A stretch of 51,658 nt of DNA, taken from the NCBI RefSeq assembly GCF_010211765.1, contig NZ_PDWO01000019.1, positions 1 to 51,658 of the forward strand. The letters run 5' to 3'. Under the pieces are notes generated by a model. The model made no database searches. It saw only the letters and a list, made by a program, of their open reading frames with translations, and was not told the origin of the DNA. Positions 1-9,652 of the stretch are shown in pieces. Source of the DNA: Pseudoxanthomonas kaohsiungensis (GTDB taxonomy: Bacteria; Pseudomonadota; Gammaproteobacteria; Xanthomonadales; Xanthomonadaceae). The first letter of the stretch is position 1, and each line of letters opens with the position of its first letter. Position numbers and translations under genes: made by a program.

Positions 1-9
1 CCCACCGGC

Positions 10-120
10 GTAGAGCGGGGCTTGCCCCGCTGCCCTTCGCGTACCCGCTGCCCTTCGCGTACCCGCTGCCCTTCGCGGGCCACCACCCAGACACGTCCAG
101 CGGGGCAAGCCCCGCTCTAC
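10..120. repeat. Inverted intergenic repeat with an 18-bp tandem core
   Basis: The stretch opens with GTAGAGCGGGGCTTGCCCCGC and closes with the inverted form AGCGGGGCAAGCCCCGCT followed by CTAC at 99-120. Between the arms, three 18-bp units lie head to tail at 28-45, 46-63 and 64-81 (CGCTGCCCTTCGCGTACC; the last differs at its 3' end). This is the longest member of the GTAGAGCGGGGC family seen at several other gene ends in the window. I see no gene in 1-303; the open frame that runs through it is an extension of putA. Confidence 0.8.
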
Positions 121-303
121 GCGGCCGCCCGCCGGCTTTGTGCCGCCTCCCGCGGCGGCGGCGCGGGAATCCGTCAAGCCAGCACCCCGGGCCCCGGCGA
201 TCATGGCGCGCCTGGCGCCCCGCAAGACCGCCCGCGCCCGCCACGCCGCCCTGCGGCCGTCGCCGGGCGCCCCGGGCGTTCGATCCAGAGCCGACCCCCG
301 CCC

Positions 304-3300
304 ATGAACGCCTCGCCCGAACCGCATTCCCCCGTCCCGCCGCACGCCGCCATCCCGGTCGCGCCCGCCGCCGCGCCGCCATCGGCGCTGCGCGCGGCGA
401 TCACCGCCGCCTGGCTGCGCGACGAGGCCACCCACGTCCGCGAACTGCTGCTGCAGGCCCGCCAGGAACCGCTGGTCCAGGCCGAGATCGACGCACTGGC
501 GGCCGACCTGGTCCGGCGCGTGCGCGCCCGCGCGCAGGACCAGGGCGCGATCGAGGCGTTCATGCGCCAGTACGACCTCGGCAGCGAGGAGGGCGTGCTG
601 CTGATGTGCGTGGCCGAGGCGCTGCTGCGCATCCCCGACCAGGAGACCGCCGACAAGCTGATCCGCGACAAGTTCGGCGACGCCGACTGGGAAAAGCACC
701 TGGGCCAGAGCGAGTCGGTGCTGGTCAACGCCTCGACCTGGGGACTGATGCTCACCGGCAAGCTGGTCAACCTCAACGACCTCACCCGCCACGACGTGCC
801 CGGCGCGTTCAAGCGCCTGGTCGGCCGGGTCGGCGAACCCGTCGTGCGCCTGGCCGTTCGCCAGGCGATGCGGATCATGGGCCACCAGTTCGTCATGGGC
901 CGCACCATCGCCGAGGCGCTGGCGCGCTCGAAGAAGGGCGACAACGCCGCCTACCGCTATTCGTTCGACATGCTCGGCGAAGGCGCGCTGACCATGAAGG
1001 ACGCCCAGCGCTACCTGCAGGCCTACCGCGATGCGATCCACGCGATCGGCCGCAGCGGCAACTACGTGGGTGGCGACCCCGCTTCTAACAATGTCTTCGC
1101 CGCGCCGAGCATCTCGATCAAGCTGTCGGCGCTGTTCCCGCGCTACGAGCACGCCAACCGCGAGCGGGTGATGGCCGAGCTGGCGCCGGCGGTGCTGGAA
1201 CTGGCGCGGCTGGCGAAGTCCTACGGCATCGGCTACACCGTCGACGCCGAGGAAAGCGACCGCCTGGAGCTGTCGCTGGACCTGATCGAGGCGACCTTCT
1301 CCGACCCCTCGCTGGAAGGCTGGGAAGGCTACGGCCTGGCGGTGCAGGCGTACCAGAAGCGCGCGCCGTTCGTGATCGACTTCCTCGCCGACCTGGCCCG
1401 CCGCGTCGGCCGCCGCATCCCGGTGCGCCTGGTCAAGGGCGCGTACTGGGACGCGGAGATCAAGCGCGCCCAGGTCGAAGGCCAGGCCGGCTATCCGGTG
1501 TTCACCCGCAAGCAGAACACCGACGTGTCCTACCTGGCGTGCGCCAGGCGCATGTTCGGCCATGCCGACGCGCTCTACCCGATGTTCGCCACGCACAATG
1601 CGCAGACCATCGCCGCGGTCCGCGCGATCGCCAACGGCCGCGACTACGAGCACCAGAAGCTGCACGGCATGGGCGACGACCTCTACGCCGAAGTCGTGCC
1701 GGCCGACCGCCTGGGCGTGCCGTGCCGGGTGTATGCGCCGGTCGGCAGCCACGAGGACCTGCTGCCGTACCTGGTGCGGCGCCTGCTCGAGAACGGCGCC
1801 AACTCCAGCTTCGTCAACCGCATCACCGACGAGGACGTGCCGGTGGCCGACCTCATCCAGGACCCGGTCACCACCGTGGCCGGCTTCGAATCGATTCCGC
1901 ATCCGCGCATTCCGCTGCCGCGCGACCTCTACACCCAGCAAGGCTTCGACAGGGACAACTCCATGGGCGCCAACTTCGCCGACGACAACGAACTACAGGC
2001 CCTGGCCACGCGCCTCAACGAACACGCCGGCCCCTGGCGCGCCGCGCCGCTGGTGCCGGGCGCCACCCCTGCCGGCGAGGCCATCACCGTGACCAGCCCG
2101 GCCGATCGCCGCCAGGTCGTGGGCCAGTGGCAGCCGGCCGATGCGGCCACCGTGCAGCGCGCGCTGGCCAATGCCGTGGCCGCGCAGCCGGCTTGGGACC
2201 GCACCCCGGCCGCCAGCCGCGCGGCGATCCTCGAACACGCCGCCACCCTGCTCGAGCAGCGCATGCCGCAGTTCATGGCGCTGTGCGTGCGCGAGGCCGG
2301 CAAGACCCTGCCCGACTCGGTCGCCGAGGTCCGCGAGGCGGTCGACTTCCTGCGCTACTACGCCGCCCAGGCGCGCCGCCAGTTCGGCGCCCCCGAGCAG
2401 CTGCCGGGCCCGACCGGCGAATCGAACGCGCTGCAGCTGCAGGGCCGCGGCGTGTTCGTGTGCATCAGCCCGTGGAATTTCCCGCTGGCGATCTTCCTGG
2501 GCCAGGTCTGCGCCGCGCTGGCCGCCGGCAACAGCGTGATCGCCAAGCCGGCCGAGCAGACCTCGCTGGTCGGCCATGCGGCGGTGAAACTGCTGCACGA
2601 GGCCGGCGTACCGGCCGACGTAGTGCAGTTCGTGCCCGGCGACGGTGCCACCGTCGGTGCCGCACTGACCGCCGACGCGCGCGTGGCCGGCGTGGCCTTC
2701 ACCGGCTCGACCGAGACCGCCCGTGCGATCAACCGCGCCCTGGCCGCGCGCGAGGACGCGGCCATCGCCGTGCTGATCGCCGAGACCGGCGGCCAGAACG
2801 CGCTGATCGCCGACTCCTCGGCGCTGCCCGAACAGCTGGTCAAGGACGCGATCGCCTCGGCGTTCACCTCGGCCGGCCAGCGCTGCTCGGCCGCGCGCGT
2901 GCTGTTCGTGCAGGACGACATCGCCGACAAGGTGATGACGATGCTTGCTGGAGCGATGGTCGAGCTGAAGGTCGGCGATCCCGGCCTGCTGGCCACCGAC
3001 GTCGGCCCGGTGATCGACGCCGACGCGCTGGAACTGCTCGATGCCCATGCGCAGCGCATGGATCGCGAGGCCCGCCACATCGCCACCGTGGCCCTCGGCG
3101 AAGCGGCCGCGCATGGCACCTTCTTCGCCCCGCGCGCCTACGAGCTGCAGTCACTGTCGCAGCTGCAGCGCGAGGTGTTCGGCCCGGTGCTGCACGTGAT
3201 CCGCTGGAAGGCCGACCAGCTCGACGCGGTGATCGCGCAGGTCAACGCCACCGGCTACGGCCTGACCCTGGGCGTGCATTCGCGCATCGACGAGACCGTC

Positions 3301-3522
3301 GAGCGGATCGTGTCGCGGGTGAAGGTCGGCAACGTCTACGTCAACCGCAACCAGATCGGCGCGGTGGTCGGGGTGCAGCCGTTCGGCGGCCAGGGCCTGT
3401 CCGGCACCGGCCCCAAGGCCGGCGGCCCGCACTACCTGCCGCGCTTCGCCACCGAGAAGACGGTGACGGTCAACACCACCGCCGCCGGCGGCAACGCCTC
3501 GCTGCTGACCCTGGGCGACTGA
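304..3522 (+). CDS. putA: Bifunctional proline dehydrogenase / L-glutamate gamma-semialdehyde dehydrogenase PutA
   Basis: Oxidises proline to P5C with FAD and then to glutamate with NAD+. The product is 1072 residues. The start at 304 (MNASPEPH) was chosen because the open frame upstream runs through an intergenic repeat. The N-terminus has no ribbon-helix-helix DNA-binding domain, so this is a catalytic-only, short-type PutA. The proline dehydrogenase barrel covers roughly residues 190-480 (RLVKGAYWD near 376). The aldehyde dehydrogenase half covers about 570-1060, with FTGST near 799, catalytic Glu827 in ETGGQNA and catalytic Cys861 in SAGQRCSAAR. No dedicated regulator or proline transporter is adjacent. 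The downstream diguanylate cyclase gene lies 169 bp away and need not be co-transcribed. Confidence 0.96.
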   Translation: MNASPEPHSPVPPHAAIPVAPAAAPPSALRAAITAAWLRDEATHVRELLLQARQEPLVQAEIDALAADLVRRVRARAQDQGAIEAFMRQYDLGSEEGVLLMCVAEALLRIPDQETADKLIRDKFGDADWEKHLGQSESVLVNASTWGLMLTGKLVNLNDLTRHDVPGAFKRLVGRVGEPVVRLAVRQAMRIMGHQFVMGRTIAEALARSKKGDNAAYRYSFDMLGEGALTMKDAQRYLQAYRDAIHAIGRSGNYVGGDPASNNVFAAPSISIKLSALFPRYEHANRERVMAELAPAVLELARLAKSYGIGYTVDAEESDRLELSLDLIEATFSDPSLEGWEGYGLAVQAYQKRAPFVIDFLADLARRVGRRIPVRLVKGAYWDAEIKRAQVEGQAGYPVFTRKQNTDVSYLACARRMFGHADALYPMFATHNAQTIAAVRAIANGRDYEHQKLHGMGDDLYAEVVPADRLGVPCRVYAPVGSHEDLLPYLVRRLLENGANSSFVNRITDEDVPVADLIQDPVTTVAGFESIPHPRIPLPRDLYTQQGFDRDNSMGANFADDNELQALATRLNEHAGPWRAAPLVPGATPAGEAITVTSPADRRQVVGQWQPADAATVQRALANAVAAQPAWDRTPAASRAAILEHAATLLEQRMPQFMALCVREAGKTLPDSVAEVREAVDFLRYYAAQARRQFGAPEQLPGPTGESNALQLQGRGVFVCISPWNFPLAIFLGQVCAALAAGNSVIAKPAEQTSLVGHAAVKLLHEAGVPADVVQFVPGDGATVGAALTADARVAGVAFTGSTETARAINRALAAREDAAIAVLIAETGGQNALIADSSALPEQLVKDAIASAFTSAGQRCSAARVLFVQDDIADKVMTMLAGAMVELKVGDPGLLATDVGPVIDADALELLDAHAQRMDREARHIATVALGEAAAHGTFFAPRAYELQSLSQLQREVFGPVLHVIRWKADQLDAVIAQVNATGYGLTLGVHSRIDETVERIVSRVKVGNVYVNRNQIGAVVGVQPFGGQGLSGTGPKAGGPHYLPRFATEKTVTVNTTAAGGNASLLTLGD

Positions 3523-3539
3523 ACCCGCTGCCGCCGCGC

Positions 3540-3557
3540 GGCGCCCCATCGGGCGCC
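3540..3557 (+). terminator. Possible hairpin after putA
   Basis: GGCGCCC and GGGCGCC pair around a CATC loop, 18 bp after the putA stop. No T-run follows, so intrinsic termination is uncertain. Confidence 0.35.
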
Positions 3558-3691
3558 CGCGCGCGCCGCCGACGGCCACCCCGACCATCGGGGCTTGCCG
3601 GCCGCCGCCGCCATCGGCGACCCTTGCCGCCGAGGTAGGAGAACCCGCAGGACGCGGGGGCAGCCGGCGCTCCGTGCCGGGACGGAGGCGG

Positions 3692-4843
3692 ATGACCACC
3701 GATTTCTACAACCTGCTGCTGACCGACTGCGCGTTGGCGGCGATCCTGCTGGGCCTGTTCTGGTACGTATCGCGCGTGTCGCGCGGCGTGCGTGGCATCG
3801 CCTCCTGGGGGTTGGGTCACTTCTTCTATTCCGTGGGCGCGGCGATGCTCGATGGCGCCGCCACCGGGCTGGAGCGCGCCGGCTCGACCACGGCCACGGC
3901 GGTGGTGGCCGCGACCGGCGGCGTGCTGGCCTGCGGCGGCCTGGCGGTGATGACCGGCGCGGCGATCAAGTTCGGCCAGCAGCGGCCACTCACGCGTGCG
4001 GAATGGATGGTGGTGCCCGGCTTCGTGGCGATGTCGCTGGCCGCGTGGCTGGCCGGCGACGCGGTCGACGGACAGGGCGCGGCGATGAGCGTGGCCGAAC
4101 TGGCGATGCTGGCGGTGGTGCTGTGGCAGCTGCGCGGGCTGGACGTGCCGCCGCTGCGGGTGCCCGCGCGCCTGGTGATGCTGGGTTGCGCGGTGCTGGC
4201 CTACCTCTACGGCCGCGACCTGCTGCAGGCCCTGACCGGCCGGTACGGGCCCAACGACGCCTGGGTCAACGTCGACCTGTCGACCTGGTACCTGATCAAC
4301 TTCTGCATGCTGATGCTGGCCAGCTTCCGCGCCGCCGAGTCGCTGCGGCAGACCGCGATGCTCGATCCGCTGACCGGCACGCTCAACCGCCGCGGCCTGT
4401 TCGCGCGGCTGGACCCGGAGCTGGAGCAGTTGACCCGGGAGGCGCACCTGGCGGTGATCGCGCTGGACCTGGACCACTTCAAGCGGGTCAACGACCGCTA
4501 CGGCCACGAGATCGGCGACCTCGTGCTGCAGAAGCTCAGCGACACCATCCGCGGCCAGACCCGCGAGCACGATGTGTTCGCCCGCACCGGGGGCGAGGAG
4601 TTCGTGATCGTGGTGACCGGCCCGGACGCGCCCAACGCCCAGCACCTGGCCGAACGGATCCGCCAGGCGCTGGCGACGATGCGGCTCGACGCGCCCGCGC
4701 CGCCGGTGCGGGTCACCGCGAGCCTGGGCGTGGCGGTTTCGAACCGTCCGATGCCGCTGTCGATGCTGATGCGGGGCGCCGACGAGGCGCTGTACACGGC
4801 CAAGCGGGTGGGTCGCGACTGCGTGGTGACGCACTCGCTCTGA
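3692..4843 (+). CDS. Membrane-bound diguanylate cyclase (GGDEF)
   Basis: Predicted to make c-di-GMP from two GTP. The product is 383 residues from ATG 3692, which follows a GGAGG at close spacing; a GTG at 3674 would add six residues. The first ~210 residues contain about six hydrophobic segments with no recognisable named sensor domain, so the signal is unknown. The GGDEF domain covers roughly 220-380. Its active-site motif is GGEEF (300-304), and an intact RxxD inhibitory site, REHD, sits at 291-294, which predicts product feedback inhibition. The end of the domain carries the usual ADEALYTAKRVGR helix. Catalytic activity is expected from the intact motifs. It differs from the soluble cNMP-linked GGDEF protein at 44.0-45.1 kb, whose inhibitory site is lost. 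Confidence 0.9.
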   Translation: MTTDFYNLLLTDCALAAILLGLFWYVSRVSRGVRGIASWGLGHFFYSVGAAMLDGAATGLERAGSTTATAVVAATGGVLACGGLAVMTGAAIKFGQQRPLTRAEWMVVPGFVAMSLAAWLAGDAVDGQGAAMSVAELAMLAVVLWQLRGLDVPPLRVPARLVMLGCAVLAYLYGRDLLQALTGRYGPNDAWVNVDLSTWYLINFCMLMLASFRAAESLRQTAMLDPLTGTLNRRGLFARLDPELEQLTREAHLAVIALDLDHFKRVNDRYGHEIGDLVLQKLSDTIRGQTREHDVFARTGGEEFVIVVTGPDAPNAQHLAERIRQALATMRLDAPAPPVRVTASLGVAVSNRPMPLSMLMRGADEALYTAKRVGRDCVVTHSL

Positions 4844-4959
4844 AGCGCGCGGCTGGCGGAGTCGTATCGCCTTTTAGGCCTTCATACCTCGAAGCATCGA
4901 GCGTTGAAGCATTGAAGCGGTAAAGCGTTGAAGCGGGGGTGCCGGCTCCGGAAGGGGCC

Positions 4960-5061
4960 GTCGCCGCCCCGGGGGTTGGCCCATCCCTCGGGCGGACGTC
5001 CTGTCCGTACTCGGGTCGTGGCACATCCATGTGCCACTTGTGCCAACCCCCGGGGCGACGA
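4960..5061. repeat. Three-hairpin intergenic element, copy A
   Basis: An outer stem pairs CGCCCCGGGGGTTGGC (4965-4980) perfectly with its complement at 5042-5057, and further pairing with one mismatch reaches 4960 and 5061. Inside are two smaller hairpins: GGACGTCCTGTCC, and GTGGCACAT with ATGTGCCAC. The arrangement matches the element at 26021-26125. Confidence 0.7.
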
Positions 5062-5264
5062 CGTCCCTGCAGGCGTTGGGGCCGTGGCGTGGATTGAGGC
5101 TGCGGAAGCCACAGCAAGACTCTGGGCTGCTGTACTCCGCGATCACGATCGCACCGGTCGCCGTTGCACGAGAACAACCACCACCCGAGTGCCGCCGCAT
5201 CGGCATCGGCATCGGCGTTGCCATCCACCACGCGGAACAAAGCCACGACCATCCCGGTCACCGA

Positions 5265-5372
5265 GGACGTCGTCCTGTCGCATGGGGGTGCGAGCAGCCA
5301 TGGATGGCTGCGGCCGCGAGGTGAGGCATGGATGCCGGTCCGAGCGGCGCACCCCCATGCGGCAGGACGGCG
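5265..5372. repeat. Three-hairpin intergenic element, copy B
   Basis: The outer arms 5271-5292 and 5349-5370 (CGTCCTGTCGCATGGGGGTG and its complement) pair over 22 bp with a single mismatch. The interior holds GCAGCCAT/ATGGCTGC and a GGCATGGATGCC hairpin. The plan is that of copy A: one long stem enclosing two short hairpins. Confidence 0.65.
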
Positions 5373-5475
5373 GCCCCTTCCGGAGCCGCGCACCCGGAGC
5401 TCCGCTCCCGCATTCTCGCTTTCGCCGTGCCGTGCCGTACCGTGGCCGTGCCGAAACCGCCGCCGGCTCCCTCGC

Positions 5476-6735
5476 TCAGCCGGCCACCAGCCGCACCCGG
5501 GCGAAGTTGCGCTTGCCCACCTGCAGCACGCCCTCGAAGCCCGGCGCGAACGACAGCTGCGCATCCTCGACCACCGCGCCTTCGACCTTCACCGCACGCT
5601 CCTTGAGCTTGCGGTTGGCTTCCGAGTTGGACGGCGTGATCCCGGCGGCGGTGAGCAGCGCGGCGATGCGGATGCCTTCGGCCGGCACCACCACGTCCTG
5701 CAGCGGCAGCGAGGACGTGTCGCCCTGTCCGGTGACCACCGCGTGCCAGCCGGCAATCGCCTGCTCGGCCGCGGCGGCGTCGTGGAAGCGCGTGGCCAGC
5801 TCGCGCGCCAGCCGCAGCTTGACCTCGCGCGGGTTGAGCGCGCCCGATTCGACCTCGGCCTTCAGCTTCGCCGCCTCGGCCACCGAGATGTCGAAGCTGA
5901 GCAGGTCGATCCAGCGCCAGGTGAGCTCGTCGCCGATCTTCATCGTCTTGGTCACGATGTCGATCGCCGGCTCGCTGATGCCGATGTAGTTGCCCAGCGA
6001 CTTGCTCATCTTGTTGACGCCGTCCAGGCCTTCCAGCAGCGGCATGGTCAGCACGATCTGCGGCTTCTGCCCGTGGTGCTCCTGCAGGCCGCGGCCCATC
6101 AGCAGGTTGAACTTCTGGTCGGTGCCGCCGAGTTCGACGTCCGCCTCCAGCGCCACCGAGTCGTAGCCCTGCACCAGCGGGTAGAGGAACTCGTGGATGG
6201 CGATCGACTGCTGCGCCGCATAGCGCTTGGCGAAATCGTCGCGCTCGAGCATGCGCGCTACGGTGTGCTGGCCGGCCAGGCGGATCATGTCGGCCGCGCT
6301 CATCTTCCCGAACCACTCGCTGTTGAAGCGGACCTCGGTGCGCTCGCGGTCCAGCACCTTGAACACCTGCTCCTCGTAGGTGCGGGCATTGGCCAGCACG
6401 TCCTCGCGGGTGAGCGGCTTGCGGGTGGCGTTCTTGCCGGTCGGGTCGCCGATCATCCCGGTGAAGTCGCCGATCAGGAAGATCACCTGGTGCCCCAGGT
6501 CCTGGAACTGGCGCATCTTGTTGAGCAGCACCGTGTGGCCGATATGCAGGTCCGGCGCGGTCGGGTCGAAGCCGGCCTTGACCCGCAGCGGCCGGCCGCC
6601 GGCCTGCAGCGACGCCGCCAGACGGGCCTCCAGCTCCTCGCGCTTGAGCAGCTCGTCGGCACCACGGCCGATCAGGGCTAGGGAATCTTCCACGGACGGG
6701 GACTTGTTCTGGGGGGAAAACACGACCGGCTCCAC
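5476..6735 (-). CDS. tyrS: Tyrosyl-tRNA synthetase
   Basis: Charges tRNA-Tyr with tyrosine. The product is 419 residues from a GTG start. The class I signature is [11 protein letters not shown] near residues 65-75 (following DPTAPDL), and the second is [11 protein letters not shown] near 240. The C-terminal ~60 residues form an S4 RNA-binding domain ([18 protein letters not shown]... ending near KRNFARVRL). Length and motif spacing fit the TyrZ/TyrS2-like bacterial branch of about 400 residues. It is divergent from the M23 peptidase gene across 160 bp, which must hold both promoters. Confidence 0.95.
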   Translation of the reverse strand: MEPVVFSPQNKSPSVEDSLALIGRGADELLKREELEARLAASLQAGGRPLRVKAGFDPTAPDLHIGHTVLLNKMRQFQDLGHQVIFLIGDFTGMIGDPTGKNATRKPLTREDVLANARTYEEQVFKVLDRERTEVRFNSEWFGKMSAADMIRLAGQHTVARMLERDDFAKRYAAQQSIAIHEFLYPLVQGYDSVALEADVELGGTDQKFNLLMGRGLQEHHGQKPQIVLTMPLLEGLDGVNKMSKSLGNYIGISEPAIDIVTKTMKIGDELTWRWIDLLSFDISVAEAAKLKAEVESGALNPREVKLRLARELATRFHDAAAAEQAIAGWHAVVTGQGDTSSLPLQDVVVPAEGIRIAALLTAAGITPSNSEANRKLKERAVKVEGAVVEDAQLSFAPGFEGVLQVGKRNFARVRLVAG

Positions 6736-6818
6736 AGTTCGGGCGACGACAAACTTGAACGAAATGTTACGTGCGGGTTAACCGGAAAGCCAGCGAAAAG
6801 TTCAGCTTCTTCAATGGT

Positions 6819-6847
6819 TTGACGCACTAGTTTCAGGTGTTTAAGGT
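6819..6847 (+). promoter_or_regulatory. Possible sigma-70-like promoter of the M23 peptidase gene
   Basis: TTGACG at 6819-6824, a 17-bp spacer and TAAGGT at 6842-6847. The -10 match is poor, so this is only a candidate in the AT-richer gap between tyrS and the peptidase gene. Confidence 0.3.
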
Positions 6848-6895
6848 ACCGCCGGAATGGGCCGCACCCCGGGGTCCCGTGAAGGAAGTTAAGCG

Positions 6896-8311
6896 ATGTC
6901 CCTGACCGATCACGGCCGCGTCCGCAAGCAGCAGTTCCACGACCGCCTCGGCATCCTTCACCACCGACACCTGCACCGCAAGTTGAAGGAGCGCTTTCCC
7001 GCCGCCTTCAACACCCGCTGGACCCGCCGGCATTGGCTGCACGCCAGCCTGTTCGCGACCCTCGGCGCACTGCTGGCCACGATCGTCCCCGGATTCTCCT
7101 CGCAGCTGCAGCCCGCGGCGCAGCTGCACGCGACCCTGCCGCTGCAGCTGCCGCCGCTCACCGTGCGTGCGCCCGGCGAGGGCGCCGGGCGGCTGTGGGA
7201 CGTGGTCCAGGTCGAGCGTGGCCAGACCCTCGGCGGCGTGTTCGACCGGATGGGCGTGCCCGCGGCGACCATGCACCGCATCCTCGACAACCCGGCCAAC
7301 CGCGAGGCGCTGGTGCGCCTGCGCCCCGGTGCCGAGCTGGCGTTCGAACTGGACGAGCACGGCGACCTGCGCGGGTTCCGCTTCGACCGCAGCCCGACCC
7401 AGCGCGTCGAGCTCGACCTGCGCGGCGAGAAGATCCACGAGAAGGTGCTCGAGCGCGCCACCACCACCCGCCTGGCGGTGACCAGCGCCGAGATCGACCA
7501 CTCGCTGTACGCGGCCGGCCGCAAGGCCGGGCTGAGCCCCGCCGCCATCGCGGTCATGACCGACGACATCTTCAAGTACGACATCGACTTCAAGGACGTG
7601 CAGCCGGGCGACCGCTTCAGCGCGGTGGTCGAGGAGACCTGGCGCGAGGGCGAGCGGATCGGCACCGGCCGGATCCTCGCCGCGACCTTCTCCACCGACG
7701 GCAAGACCTATACCGGCTTCCGCTTCGAGCGCAACGGCAAGGCCGAGTACTTCACCGCAGACGGCCGGCCGCTGAAGAAGAGCTTCATCCGCATGCCGAT
7801 CCCGTACGCGCGGCTGTCCTCCAAGTTCGGCGCGCGCCGGCACCCGGTGCTGGGCAAGATGCGCATGCACAAGGGCGTGGACTACGCCGCCGGCACCGGG
7901 ACCCCGATCATGGCCGCCGGCGATGCGCGGGTGCAGTTCGTCGGCACCCAGCGCGGCTACGGCAACGTGGTGATCCTTGACCACGGCCGCGGCCACACCA
8001 CGCTGTACGCGCACATGTCGCGCTTCGGCAAGGTGCGCAAGGGCCAGCAGGTCGCGCAGGGCACGGTGATCGGCTACGTCGGCTCCACCGGCCTGGCCAC
8101 CGGCCCGCACCTGCACTACGAATTCCGCGTCAACGGCGTGCACCGCAACCCGCTGTCGGTGACCATGCCGCCGCCGGAGCCGCTCAAGGGCGCCGACCTG
8201 GCGGCGTTCAAGGCGGCGACCGCCCCGACCCTGGCGCGGATGGAATCGATGGAACAGCTGATGTTCGCCCACGCCGACCAGGCCAAGCCGAAGAAGAACA
8301 AGCGCGGCTGA
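6896..8311 (+). CDS. Membrane-anchored M23 peptidoglycan endopeptidase
   Basis: Predicted periplasmic zinc metallopeptidase that cuts peptidoglycan cross-bridges, similar to MepM/YebA. The product is 471 residues. A cytoplasmic basic stretch precedes one membrane anchor at about residues 45-65 (WLHASLFATLGALLATIVPGF). Residues ~95-170 look like an OapA/LysM-like substrate-binding region. A linker domain follows, and then the LytM core from about 300. Zinc ligands are visible as His325 and Asp329 (HKGVD) and His407 in the HLH motif (PHLHYEF), with LYAHMSRF in between. All catalytic residues are present, so it should be active and not an EnvC-type activator. The neighbour anmK acts on products of cell-wall turnover. 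Confidence 0.9.
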   Translation: MSLTDHGRVRKQQFHDRLGILHHRHLHRKLKERFPAAFNTRWTRRHWLHASLFATLGALLATIVPGFSSQLQPAAQLHATLPLQLPPLTVRAPGEGAGRLWDVVQVERGQTLGGVFDRMGVPAATMHRILDNPANREALVRLRPGAELAFELDEHGDLRGFRFDRSPTQRVELDLRGEKIHEKVLERATTTRLAVTSAEIDHSLYAAGRKAGLSPAAIAVMTDDIFKYDIDFKDVQPGDRFSAVVEETWREGERIGTGRILAATFSTDGKTYTGFRFERNGKAEYFTADGRPLKKSFIRMPIPYARLSSKFGARRHPVLGKMRMHKGVDYAAGTGTPIMAAGDARVQFVGTQRGYGNVVILDHGRGHTTLYAHMSRFGKVRKGQQVAQGTVIGYVGSTGLATGPHLHYEFRVNGVHRNPLSVTMPPPEPLKGADLAAFKAATAPTLARMESMEQLMFAHADQAKPKKNKRG

Positions 8312-8319
8312 GGCCGCCC

Positions 8320-8417
8320 TTGTAGGAGCCGATTCATCGGCGACCCGACGCCATCGTCACAGGTGACTCCCTCCTCATCCCGAAGCCCGGGTCGCCCATG
8401 AGGATGGGCTCCTACAA
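8320..8417. repeat. GTAGGAGCC inverted repeat
   Basis: Opens with TTGTAGGAGCCGATTCATCG and closes with the inverted form ending GGGCTCCTACAA. It is one of at least six members of this family in the window and lies right after the M23 gene stop. Confidence 0.8.
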
Positions 8418-8504
8418 GATGCGGCGCCGCGGCCGTCTATTGCCAAATCACTGGTGCCTGCTCCCTCCATCGCCGCCGCGGCGCGTTCCGGCTACGCTTC
8501 GCGC

Positions 8505-9617
8505 ATGTCGCACCTCTTCCTTGGCCTGATCTCCGGCACCAGCGCCGACGGCATCGACGCCGCGCTGGTCGAATTCCCCGATCGCACCGGCACGGCCGGC
8601 CTGCGGCTGCGCGCGGCGCGTACCCACACCTGGGCACCGGCGCTGCGCGAGCGCCTGGTCGCGCTCGGCCAGGGCGGCGAGCTGACCTCGCTGGACGAAC
8701 TGGGGCGCCTCGACGTGCAGGTCGCTAGCGCGTTTGCCGATGCGGCGCTGGCCCTGCTCGACGAAGCCGGCGTGGCGGCCGCGCAGGTCGCGGCGATCGG
8801 TTCGCACGGGCAGACCCTGCGCCACCGCCCGCACGGCGACGCGCCGTTCACCATGCAGGTCGGCGACGGCAACGTGATCGCCGAGCGCACCGGAATCGCC
8901 ACCGTGGCCGACTTCCGCCGCCGCGATGTCGCCGCCGGCGGCCACGGCGCACCGCTGGTACCGGCCTTCCACGCCGCGCTGCTGCATTCGGCCGACGAGG
9001 ATCGGGCCGTGCTCAACCTCGGCGGGATTGGCAACTACACCCTGCTGCCGAGACAGGGCGACGTGCGCGGCTTCGACACCGGCCCGGCCAACGCGCTGCT
9101 CGACGCCTGGTGCCTGCGCCACACCGGCCAGCCATTCGATGCCGACGGCGCGTTCGCCGCCAGCGGCCAGGTCGACGGCGGACTGCTGGACCGGCTGCTC
9201 GACGAGGCCTGGTTCGCGCTGCCGCCGCCCAAGAGCACCGGCCGCGAGCAGTTCCACCTGGACTGGGTCGACCGGCGGCTGCTCGGCGGCGAGTCGCCGG
9301 CCGACGTGCAGGCAACCTTGCTGGAGCTAAGCGCGGTAACGGTCGCCCGCGCGCTGGATGTGCACCAGCCGGGGACCGCGCGGGTAATCGCCTGCGGCGG
9401 CGGCGTGCGCAATCCCCAGCTGCTGGCGCGCATCGCCGCGCACCTGCCGGGCGCGCGCATCGAGTCCACCGATGTCCACGGGCTGGATCCGGACTTCGTC
9501 GAGGCGATGGCGTTCGCCTGGCTGGCGCGCGAGACCCTCGCCGGGCGACCCGGCAACCTGGCCGCGGTGACCGGCGCACGCGGACCGCGCGTGCTCGGTG
9601 TGGTGCACCCGCCCTGA
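8505..9617 (+). CDS. anmK: Anhydro-N-acetylmuramic acid kinase
   Basis: Phosphorylates and opens 1,6-anhydro-MurNAc to MurNAc-6-phosphate during cell-wall recycling, in the cytoplasm. The product is 370 residues, the usual family length, from ATG 8505 ([16 protein letters not shown]). The open frame extends 17 codons upstream but without similarity. The N-terminal ATP-binding loop reads [15 protein letters not shown]; many homologues have M at the Ala position. [16 protein letters not shown] and [12 protein letters not shown] follow, and GGGVRNPQL lies in the C-terminal half. ampG and the M23 peptidase lie within 5 kb, in keeping with a muropeptide recycling role. Confidence 0.94.
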   Translation: MSHLFLGLISGTSADGIDAALVEFPDRTGTAGLRLRAARTHTWAPALRERLVALGQGGELTSLDELGRLDVQVASAFADAALALLDEAGVAAAQVAAIGSHGQTLRHRPHGDAPFTMQVGDGNVIAERTGIATVADFRRRDVAAGGHGAPLVPAFHAALLHSADEDRAVLNLGGIGNYTLLPRQGDVRGFDTGPANALLDAWCLRHTGQPFDADGAFAASGQVDGGLLDRLLDEAWFALPPPKSTGREQFHLDWVDRRLLGGESPADVQATLLELSAVTVARALDVHQPGTARVIACGGGVRNPQLLARIAAHLPGARIESTDVHGLDPDFVEAMAFAWLARETLAGRPGNLAAVTGARGPRVLGVVHPP

Positions 9618-9652
9618 CCCGACCGCCACGAGCTCCCTTGTCGAGGACCCGC

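Larger units (their letters stand above)
4844..5475. other. Long non-coding gap with imperfect tandem repeats and two structured elements
   Basis: Between the GGDEF gene and the 3' end of tyrS I find no convincing gene. At 4891-4935 there is an imperfect tandem of about nine bases (variants of GCGTTGAA / GCATTGAA). At 5193-5218 GCATCG is repeated. The two multi-hairpin elements at 4960-5061 and 5265-5372 are listed separately. Open frames here are shadows of GC-rich palindromes. Confidence 0.6.

Noticed and set aside
28-81. CRISPR array
   Set aside because: Units are contiguous with no unique spacers and no cas genes are in the window.
22-303. Upstream in-frame extension of putA
   Set aside because: It translates an intergenic repeat into Cys/Arg/Pro-rich tandem residues with no family similarity.
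1993-3114. Long antisense open frames, for example inside putA, aceB and argS
   Set aside because: They mirror high-GC codon bias of the real gene on the other strand and have no recognisable domain.
4844-5475. Several open frames over 90 codons in the gap before tyrS
   Set aside because: They run across palindromes, show Pro/Arg-rich composition on every strand, and have no family resemblance.
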